Shown: positions 6,323-12,446 of the stretch, piece by piece
Layout of the letters: each line of letters opens with the position of its first letter
Position numbering within the stretch: position 1 is the first letter of the stretch
Assembly: GCA_900553205.1 (NCBI GenBank)
Contig: USCK01000049.1
Coordinates: forward strand, 1 to 12,446
Source: an uncultured bacterium
Lineage (GTDB): Bacteria > Cyanobacteriota > Vampirovibrionia > Gastranaerophilales > Gastranaerophilaceae
Direction: 5' to 3'
DNA length: 12,446 bases
The notes under the pieces: generated by a model
What the model saw: only the letters and a program-made list of their open reading frames with translations
Told to the model about the DNA's origin: nothing
The model's database searches: none
Made by a program: the position numbers and the translations under genes

Positions 6323-7617
6323 TAGATTAATTCTCCTTTAAGATACCAAGTCTTTACCCCAACTATTTTGACATTAACAAATTCCCCAATTCTGTTTATA
6401 TCACAAGGTACATGTACCATTTTGTTGTTTCTTGTTCTGCCCGAAATTACATTTGTACCTTTGTGGTTCTCAAATTTTTCAACAAGGATTTCCATTTCTC
6501 GTCCTACATATTTCTTGTTTGATATCAAGCACGCTTCTCTTACTGCTTCATTCAGTCTTGCAAGCCGTTCTTCTTTAACCTCCTTAGACAAGAACTTATC
6601 CTTCCATTTAGCTGCGACAGTGCCTTCTCTAGGTGAATATGCTGCCGTATTTGAATAATCAAGTTCAAGTCTTAAAATCTCATCGCAAGTATGTTGGAAC
6701 TGTTCTTCGGTTTCCCCAGGAAAACCTGCAATAAAGTCACTTGTTATTGTCACATCTTTTACTCTGTTTCTGATATGGTTGCAAATTCTTGTATAAGTTT
6801 CAACATCATATCTTCTGTTCATTTTCTTCAAGACATAATCATCTCCTGACTGCATTGGAATATGGAAGTATTCACATACTTTATCCAATTCAACTACAGT
6901 ATCAATCAATTCTTCTGTTATGTCTGTAGGGTAAGAGGTTACAAATCTTATTCTGAACTTGCCGTCCAAAGCATACAAATTAACATCTTCGCCTTTTTCG
7001 TTTTCTCCATGGTAGCTGTCAACATTTTGACCTAAAAGGGTAATCTCTTTAAACCCTTCTGAAAGTGCTTTTTTGACTTCGTTCATTATTTGTTCAAATT
7101 TTCTTGAACGTTCTCGGCCTCTTGTATATGGAACAATACAGTATGAACAGAAGTTGTTACAGCCTTCCATAATCGGAATCCAAGCATTAACACCTTCTTT
7201 TCTTATAATATCAAGGTTATCTTCTGAATATGGCACTTCTTCTGTGGAACAAATTCTTTCACCTTGTTCAATTCTTTTAATGAGTGCAGGAAGTTCGTAT
7301 AATCTGTGGGTGCCAAGTACCAAATCTACATAAGGTGCTCGTTTAAACAAGTCCTCTTTCTTTTGTTGTGCAACACACCCTGCAAATACGATTTTTATAT
7401 TAGGGCGAGTCTTTTTCCATTTACCCCAAGTACCTATAGCACTAAAGGCTTTGTCTTCTGAAAGTTGTCTGATAGAGCAGGTGTTGATTATTAGCAAATC
7501 AGCTTCCTTAGGCTCTTTTGTTTGTTCATAATCAAGCCATTGAAGCATTCCTAACATTCTTTCTTCATCAGACTTATTCATCTGACATCCTAGAGTTTCT
7601 ATATATACTTTTTTCAT
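6322..7617 (-). CDS. miaB: MiaB, tRNA-2-methylthio-N6-dimethylallyladenosine synthase
   Basis: A radical-SAM methylthiotransferase that adds a 2-methylthio group to i6A at position 37 of tRNAs reading UNN codons. The 431 residues are within the family range. The N-terminal UPF0004 domain holds the auxiliary-cluster cysteines Cys11 (TLGCQMNKSD), Cys47 (INTCSIR) and Cys81 (FAGCVAQQ). The radical-SAM domain has Cys153, Cys157 and Cys160 in CNNFCSYCIVPYTRGRERS. GQNVDSY, MQSGDDYVLKKMNRRY and DFIAGFPGET follow, then a TRAM domain (about 370-431). The NTCSIR form and the order fit MiaB better than MtaB or RimO. A stretch near GEDVNLYALDGKFRIRF seems several residues shorter than usual before the IRF strand. 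AGGAAGGA lies six bases before the ATG. Upstream is tRNA-Arg, 28 bases away; downstream the exonuclease overlaps by one base. Confidence 0.96.
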   Translation of the reverse strand: MKKVYIETLGCQMNKSDEERMLGMLQWLDYEQTKEPKEADLLIINTCSIRQLSEDKAFSAIGTWGKWKKTRPNIKIVFAGCVAQQKKEDLFKRAPYVDLVLGTHRLYELPALIKRIEQGERICSTEEVPYSEDNLDIIRKEGVNAWIPIMEGCNNFCSYCIVPYTRGRERSRKFEQIMNEVKKALSEGFKEITLLGQNVDSYHGENEKGEDVNLYALDGKFRIRFVTSYPTDITEELIDTVVELDKVCEYFHIPMQSGDDYVLKKMNRRYDVETYTRICNHIRNRVKDVTITSDFIAGFPGETEEQFQHTCDEILRLELDYSNTAAYSPREGTVAAKWKDKFLSKEVKEERLARLNEAVREACLISNKKYVGREMEILVEKFENHKGTNVISGRTRNNKMVHVPCDINRIGEFVNVKIVGVKTWYLKGELI

Positions 7618-7645
7618 CTGTAATCCTTCCTCATAATCCCAAAAA

Positions 7646-7719
7646 TGTGCCCGATGGGAGTCGAACCCATGACCTCAGGCTTCGGAGACCTACGCTCTAT
7701 CCAACTGAGCTACGGGCAC
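7646..7719 (-). tRNA. tRNA-Arg (anticodon CCG)
   Basis: Read on the - strand, acceptor GTGCCCG (7719-7713) pairs with CGGGCAC (7653-7647). The D stem is GCTC/GAGC. The anticodon stem TAGGT/GCCTG (with wobble pairs) encloses loop CTCCGAA, giving CCG at 7685-7683, which reads CGG arginine codons. The T arm is ATGGG-TTCGACT-CCCAT. The discriminator is A and no CCA is encoded. It sits 13 bases after the U32 gene and 28 before miaB, on the same strand, so it may be cut out of a longer transcript. Confidence 0.96.
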
Positions 7720-7732
7720 CTATATATCTATT

Positions 7733-9460
7733 TTATCTTAAAATAACCATTTCGCAATTTCGGCAATCAAATTTCAACGGATATTTCGCACCTTTTTCAT
7801 CTACCAAAAATAGCTTTTTAGGAGCTTTGCACATACCCAGTGCATATTTAATACAATGTTTGGTTCGCATAAGCTCTAATGGCGAATTGTCATCTGAAAT
7901 ATGGCACTCACATTCGTTATAAAAAGCTCTGGCTTCCTCGTTATATACATTAGCATGGTAGTCGTCTTTGTCTTTGTAATATTTATGATGACAAAGTGGT
8001 TGTTGTTTGTCTTGGACATAGTTTCTTTTTCTTTCGTCCATTAGTTTGGCAAAAGAAATTCGTCTTAATTCATTAACGACAGATATAGGCAAAAACGGTA
8101 CAGAAGCATTTATGTTTACATCTTTTACTACAAAATCTGACTCACCTGATTTTAAGAATTGGTTTCTAAAAACCTCGTTCATTCTGGCTTGGTTATTTGC
8201 TCGTTGACCTTTTGGTAATGGAATAGAAACAGTGTTGTTATCTTCATCTGTAGATATGATTCTATCATCAATAATACTAACCCAAGCTTTTATTTTTCTT
8301 TTGATTTTAGCCGTTTGTAATTCTTTATCATACATAACATCTTTGTTTCTAAATACTCGTTGACCGATTTCAATGCCTTCTGGCATTTTGTTCGGAAATA
8401 TTCTATTACCTTCTACGCTGTTGACCAGACACCCGTTTTCTTTGCCTATACACAGTCCGTCTTGAGGGTGTAGCTCAGTTTTGCTTTCTATATCAAAATA
8501 ATTTCTTCCGATTTTTGTCACAATACCGATTAAAACACCTTTAGGCGCATCAAAATTGAAACACTTTTCTCTTTCCTTCAAGAAATAATTTGTATAGCCA
8601 CGATTAAAAATTTTGTTTACATCAGGTACAAAATCCGTAATAACTTCGCCTGAAGATATTTTTTGTGAATACTTATCTAACAGTCTTCTATAATAAAGCA
8701 CAACAGTTTTTACATAGTTGATATCCTTTAATCTACCTTCAATTTTATAAGAATTAACACCAATATCAACCATTTCTTTTATGTGTTTAGATGTGTTAAA
8801 ATCTTTTAAACAAAGTAAATGTTTATCTTTTACTAAAGTATTTTCGTTGTCATCTATCAAAGTATATTTTTTTCTGCAAGGTTGTGCGCATTCACCACGA
8901 TTTGCAGAGCGGCCACCAATAAATTCACTCAAATAGCATTGTCCACTGTATGAAACGCACAATGCGCCATGGATAAAACATTCCAACTCAACAGAAGTAT
9001 TTGCTCTAATTTCTTTTATTTTGTCTAAAGATAGTTCTCTGGCTAATACAACTCTTGGCAGTCCAATTTTTTCAAAAAACTGAATCTTTTCCAAATCTCT
9101 ATTGTCGCATTGAGTGCTGGCATGTAGTGGTATTGGTGGAATTTCTCCTTTTATACCTGCTTCAATAATTGCCATATCTTGAACTATCAAAGCATCAACT
9201 TTTATATCATAGAGTTGTTTGATAAGCTCCTTAGCTTTATTAAGTTCATTATCATAAAGTACGGTATTAACCGTAACAAAGACTTTTGCATAGAACTTAT
9301 GAGCATACTCAACAATCTCTCTAATATCTTCAATAGAGTTTCTGACTTTAAACCTTGCACCGAAAGCAGGACCTCCGATATAAACAGCATCTGCACCACA
9401 ATCAATAGCAGCTATTGCCGTTTCTTTATCTTTAGCAGGTGCAAGAAGTTCTGTTTTCAT
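7733..9460 (-). CDS. U32-family protein, RlhA-like (annotated as peptidase/collagenase; likely RNA hydroxylation factor)
   Basis: 575 residues. The N-terminal half is a U32 domain opening with ELLAPAKDKETAIAAIDCGA. The U32 signature ExFxxG[SA][LIVM]Cx4GxCx[LIVM]S is matched exactly at 160-178 (Glu160 to Ser178). It is followed by RGECAQPCRKKY (Cys191, Cys195) and YKIEGRLKD. Cysteines at 168, 175, 191 and 195 are in the region where characterised U32 proteins bind an iron-sulfur cluster. HASTQCDN and the extra domain after about 300 fit the longer RlhA (YdcP) branch, which in E. coli is needed for hydroxylation of 23S rRNA C2501, better than the shorter TrhP (YegQ). The C-terminus has a further Cys set (TKHCIKYALGMC; FDCRNCEM), perhaps a metal site. 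AGGAG lies five bases before the ATG, 13 bases after secF. Proteolysis is the older family label; the RNA role here is inferred. Confidence 0.9.
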   Translation of the reverse strand: MKTELLAPAKDKETAIAAIDCGADAVYIGGPAFGARFKVRNSIEDIREIVEYAHKFYAKVFVTVNTVLYDNELNKAKELIKQLYDIKVDALIVQDMAIIEAGIKGEIPPIPLHASTQCDNRDLEKIQFFEKIGLPRVVLARELSLDKIKEIRANTSVELECFIHGALCVSYSGQCYLSEFIGGRSANRGECAQPCRKKYTLIDDNENTLVKDKHLLCLKDFNTSKHIKEMVDIGVNSYKIEGRLKDINYVKTVVLYYRRLLDKYSQKISSGEVITDFVPDVNKIFNRGYTNYFLKEREKCFNFDAPKGVLIGIVTKIGRNYFDIESKTELHPQDGLCIGKENGCLVNSVEGNRIFPNKMPEGIEIGQRVFRNKDVMYDKELQTAKIKRKIKAWVSIIDDRIISTDEDNNTVSIPLPKGQRANNQARMNEVFRNQFLKSGESDFVVKDVNINASVPFLPISVVNELRRISFAKLMDERKRNYVQDKQQPLCHHKYYKDKDDYHANVYNEEARAFYNECECHISDDNSPLELMRTKHCIKYALGMCKAPKKLFLVDEKGAKYPLKFDCRNCEMVILR

Positions 9461-9473
9461 TAAAGCTCCTCTC

Positions 9474-10445
9474 TTATGCAGTTACTTGAGAAGTTGAAGC
9501 TATTGTTTTGTTATTATCTTTATCTTTCCAAATATCAATCAATACTGAACAGAAGAAGATACTAGAATATGTACCTACTGTAATACCCAATATCATTGCT
9601 AAAACGAAGTCTTTTGTAGTTACTCCACCAAAGAAGAATAACGCAAACAATGTAATCAAAGTAGTCAATGATGTATTGATACTTCTAGCCAAAGTCTGAT
9701 TTATACTGTAGTTAATGATTTCACTAAATGACATTTTTTTAGAATAATATCTCAAGTTTTCTCTGATTCTATCAAATACAACAATGGTATCGTGAACAGA
9801 GAAACCGATAACTGTTAGTATTGCAGTTACGAACAATGCATCAATTTCTACACCCAAAAAGACACCCATAAGAGCAAATACGCCACAAACAAACAAGACA
9901 TCGTGTACAAGCCCCAAGATAGCAGCCAAAGCATAATCGAATTGGAATCTGATAGTCAAGTAGCAAATGATACCCAACAATGCCAAAGATAAAGCTATTA
10001 ATGAATTTTTAAACAATTCTTTACCCATAGTCGGGCCAACCGATGATACTTGAACTAATTCAGCATTAGGATAATCCTTTTGAATAGTTTGTGTAATTGT
10101 TTGTTGTTTGTTTGATTTACTGTCTATAAACTTTGTCCTGATAGAAATCATTGATTTCAAATCTGTATTATTTTTTGTATTATTTACATTAATAATCTGT
10201 ATGATAGGGTTTTCGATACCAACCTTTTCAAGATTGTTTCTCAAATCTGCAATTCGATTATTGGTTATATCTTTTTTTACACCATACTGTAGAGTTGTAC
10301 CACCTGTATAATCAATCCCGACTCTTAATGGTGTATGAGTAGGTGTAGTCACTGTTGAATAAATCATTCCAAGAATCCCAGGAATAAGCAACAATGCAGA
10401 AAAAGCCAAACACCAAAATCTAATTTTAACTATATTGAGTTTCAT
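9474..10445 (-). CDS. secF: SecF, protein translocase subunit
   Basis: Inner-membrane partner of SecD. The pair uses the proton motive force to pull proteins through SecYEG from the outer face of the membrane. The 323 residues show the family plan: TM1 (about 10-30), GIDYTGGTTL (43-52), a periplasmic P1 domain rich in Asn/Lys (about 55-135), VGPTMGKEL (136-144), then five membrane spans between about 147 and 302. The conserved core VHDTIVVFDRIREN (217-230) is intact. The periplasmic part is of normal size. AGAAAGG about 11 bases before the ATG is the likely ribosome binding site. The gene lies 17 bases after secD and 13 before the U32 gene, so secD-secF-U32 are one transcription unit. Confidence 0.97.
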   Translation of the reverse strand: MKLNIVKIRFWCLAFSALLLIPGILGMIYSTVTTPTHTPLRVGIDYTGGTTLQYGVKKDITNNRIADLRNNLEKVGIENPIIQIINVNNTKNNTDLKSMISIRTKFIDSKSNKQQTITQTIQKDYPNAELVQVSSVGPTMGKELFKNSLIALSLALLGIICYLTIRFQFDYALAAILGLVHDVLFVCGVFALMGVFLGVEIDALFVTAILTVIGFSVHDTIVVFDRIRENLRYYSKKMSFSEIINYSINQTLARSINTSLTTLITLFALFFFGGVTTKDFVLAMILGITVGTYSSIFFCSVLIDIWKDKDNNKTIASTSQVTA

Positions 10446-10462
10446 AATTTATATAACCTTTC

Positions 10463-11773
10463 TTAATCTATAATACCAAATTTTGCATTTTCTTTCTTAG
10501 ATTCGGTAACTTGATACCCCTGACCTATTTCGCTGGCTCTCAAACCAAATAAAGCAGGATTTGTAAGAGTTTTTGTTCCAAATATTAATAACATAAAGTT
10601 TTTAGTTACCGTAATTGCTGTAAACATTGAAACTACAACCCCAAGAGCAAGTGTTAAAGCGAAACCTTTAACAATACTTGTACCTAAGCAATATAAGATA
10701 ATACAAGTGATAATTGTTGTCATATTTGAATCAAAAATACTTGTAAATGCTCTGTCAAAACCTGAATTAATAGCAGTAAACAAAGTTCTGCCGGCTCTTA
10801 ATTCTTCTTTAGTTCTTTCAAAAATTAAAATGTTAGCATCAACTGCCATACCTATACTAAGGATAAACCCTGCAATACCTGCAAGTGTCATTGTTACCGG
10901 TATAGTTTTGAATATAGCGAATAATATTACACCATAAATACATAATGCAAGGTCTGCAATAATCCCAGGAATTCTATAATATGCAATCATAAATAACATA
11001 ACAAGTCCTAATCCGATAATACCTGCAATCTTTGATTTTGCAATACTGTCGGCACCAAGAGTAGGTCCAACAGTGTTTTCTTCTATGATTTTGGCAGGAA
11101 CAGGTAAGGCACCTGCATTCAATAAATCAACCATTTTCTTAGCTTCTTCGTATTGAAAACCGTTATCACCACCAGAGATTTGAGCTCTGCCTTCCATAAT
11201 AGGCTCTCTGATAACAGGCGCAGATTGAAGTTCGTTATTGAAGAAAATAGCCATTGGTTTACCTACAAGTTCTCTTGTCAGTTTCGCAAATTTTCTTGTT
11301 CCGACTGCGTTAAATTCCAAATCTACCACCCATTGACCATTTGAAGAATTTGTACTCAAATTAGCTTTTGACAAATCCTTACCGGTTAAGCCTGTAGATG
11401 TCCATTCTGTTGTATATTCTGAATTACCTTTAGGTGCTTTAAATTCCAATTCTGCAGTATCACCGATAAATGCTTTTGCTTGTTCCAAATCTGATACATC
11501 AGGGATTTCTACAACAAGTCTGTTTTCACCTGTCCGTTGAACAACTGTTTCTGCAACACCAAGTTTATTAACTCTGTTTTCTATTGCAAACAGCAAACTG
11601 TCCATCATATCAGGGGTTATTTTAGCTATTGAATTTGTAGTTTGAGCTTCCAATACCAACCTTGAGCCGCCAACTAAATCAAGCCCTAATTTGGTAGGTT
11701 TAGTAAAAATCAATACCAATGAAATTATTACGATTGCAACAATAGCCCAAAACATTATTACTCTATTTTTCAT
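10463..11773 (-). CDS. secD: SecD, protein translocase subunit
   Basis: Six-span inner-membrane protein that works with SecF in Sec-dependent export. TM1 is at about 6-23, GLDLVGGSRLVLE at 30-42, and the large extracytoplasmic P1 domain at about 50-230 (VENRVNKLGVAE-like segment at 64-75). VGPTLGADSI (235-244) leads into spans 2 to 6 (about 248-395). The core motif GMAVDANILIFERTKEE (308-324), important for proton use, is intact. The length of 436 residues is shorter than E. coli SecD (615) and typical of the compact form in cyanobacteria and Gram-positives. The head region of P1 is reduced. A GGGAG about 12 bases before the ATG is a somewhat distant ribosome binding site. It follows dapA by 57 bases, with no terminator seen between them. 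Confidence 0.97.
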   Translation of the reverse strand: MKNRVIMFWAIVAIVIISLVLIFTKPTKLGLDLVGGSRLVLEAQTTNSIAKITPDMMDSLLFAIENRVNKLGVAETVVQRTGENRLVVEIPDVSDLEQAKAFIGDTAELEFKAPKGNSEYTTEWTSTGLTGKDLSKANLSTNSSNGQWVVDLEFNAVGTRKFAKLTRELVGKPMAIFFNNELQSAPVIREPIMEGRAQISGGDNGFQYEEAKKMVDLLNAGALPVPAKIIEENTVGPTLGADSIAKSKIAGIIGLGLVMLFMIAYYRIPGIIADLALCIYGVILFAIFKTIPVTMTLAGIAGFILSIGMAVDANILIFERTKEELRAGRTLFTAINSGFDRAFTSIFDSNMTTIITCIILYCLGTSIVKGFALTLALGVVVSMFTAITVTKNFMLLIFGTKTLTNPALFGLRASEIGQGYQVTESKKENAKFGIID

Positions 11774-11830
11774 TTATTTGTTGTACTCCCTTATATTATT
11801 TACATTTTTATTTTAACAGAAACAATTATA

Positions 11831-12446
11831 TTACAATAATGCCATTAGGCTATCTTGAGTGGAATTAATTGTCGCCATTAACTCGTTCTTTTCGTCTTCT
11901 GTTAATTCCGTAAGAGGTTTTCTTACATATTCGTTTATCATATTTTTATGTGCCAAAACTGCTTTTACCGGAACCGGATTTGGAGCCATAAATAATTTTC
12001 TGAATGATGGATATAATTTTTGATGTATTTGTAATGCTTTTTTTACATCTCCTGATTTAAAACTTGTAATCATTGTTTTAATCTCTTTACCAAAAACATG
12101 AGATGCTACAGAGATAACTCCATGAACCCCTAATGACATCATTGGTAATGTCAAACTGTCATCACCACTAAGAATTGTGAAGTCTTCAGGACAATTCATT
12201 CTCAATTCGGTTATTGTATCCATATCTGCATAACTTTGTTTTAGGCAAGCGATATTATTATATTTTTCAGCCAAATATTTAACTGTATCTACTGACATAT
12301 TAACTCCGGTTCTTGAAGGTATGTTGTATAAAATTATAGGAATATTTACAGCTTCTGCGATAGCTGAAAAATGTTCTATCATGCCTTTTTGAGAAGGCTT
12401 GTTATAATAAGGTACTACACAAAGGATTCCATCAGCGCCTTCTTGT
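11831..12446 (-). CDS. dapA: 4-hydroxy-tetrahydrodipicolinate synthase DapA, C-terminal part (5' end outside window)
   Basis: The first enzyme of the lysine/diaminopimelate branch, condensing pyruvate with aspartate semialdehyde. The frame stays open to the window edge, giving about 204 visible residues; the ATG at 12382 is internal, since GADGILCVVPYYNKPSQKG just before it is a conserved DapA segment. Also visible are YNIPSRTGVNM, with the active-site Tyr and Arg, and ACLKQS, whose Lys (about residue 69 of the visible part) is the Schiff-base lysine. LSGDDSLTLP and LGVHGVISVASHV continue the TIM barrel. The C-terminal helices follow (PNPVPVKAVLAH, typical of DapA). The match to DapA is better than to N-acetylneuraminate lyase because of the SGDD and GVISV segments. 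The start and any upstream control, such as a lysine riboswitch, cannot be seen here. Confidence 0.95.
   Translation of the reverse strand, partial: QEGADGILCVVPYYNKPSQKGMIEHFSAIAEAVNIPIILYNIPSRTGVNMSVDTVKYLAEKYNNIACLKQSYADMDTITELRMNCPEDFTILSGDDSLTLPMMSLGVHGVISVASHVFGKEIKTMITSFKSGDVKKALQIHQKLYPSFRKLFMAPNPVPVKAVLAHKNMINEYVRKPLTELTEDEKNELMATINSTQDSLMALL

Noticed and set aside
7518..7922. Open + strand frame (134 codons) crossing miaB, tRNA-Arg and the U32 gene
   Set aside because: It runs antisense through a tRNA and two well-supported genes, a common false ORF over tRNA complements.
11774..11830. Promoter or terminator between dapA and secD
   Set aside because: The 57 bases are very AT-rich with only poor matches to -35/-10 boxes and no stable hairpin.

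Overview
This is an AT-rich, densely packed bacterial chromosomal window. It most resembles an uncultured gut member of the Vampirovibrionia/Melainabacteria (Gastranaerophilales). That placement is an inference. It rests on low GC, the gene mix, and three unrecognised proteins with a short hydrophobic/aromatic N-terminal motif of a kind I associate with that group. I cannot test it by search. No transposase, integrase, phage gene or CRISPR array is visible.

Left part, + strand (1-1730): the 3' part of NAD-dependent DNA ligase ligA runs into a small two-helix membrane protein two bases later. A near-consensus sigma-70 promoter, TTGACA-N17-TACAAT, overlaps the end of the membrane protein gene. 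It drives a tRNA operon, Thr(UGU)-Thr(GGU)-Tyr(GUA), closed by a strong intrinsic terminator at 1702-1730.

Middle part, + strand (1731-5794): three genes of unknown function, of 202, 209 and 877 codons. The last two are 18 bases apart and form an operon. A candidate promoter with a palindrome over its -10 lies ahead of them. The 877-residue protein is the most unusual object here. It has a low-complexity N-terminus, a possible UBA-like three-helix segment, a long helical middle, and a distinct C-terminal domain with an Asp-Ser-Ser-Cys-Cys motif and a layout faintly like acetyltransferases.

Right part, - strand (5798-12446): a compact block transcribed toward the left. In transcription order it is dapA (5' end outside the window), secD, secF, a U32-family protein of the RlhA type, tRNA-Arg(CCG), miaB and a DnaQ-like 3'-5' exonuclease. 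Gaps are 57 bases or less and miaB overlaps the exonuclease by one base, so much of it is probably co-transcribed. Its themes are lysine/cell-wall precursor synthesis, Sec-dependent export, RNA modification and DNA repair. The block converges on the 877-codon gene with only three bases between stop codons.

The housekeeping genes are ordinary and well supported. Novelty, if any, lies in 1767-5794.
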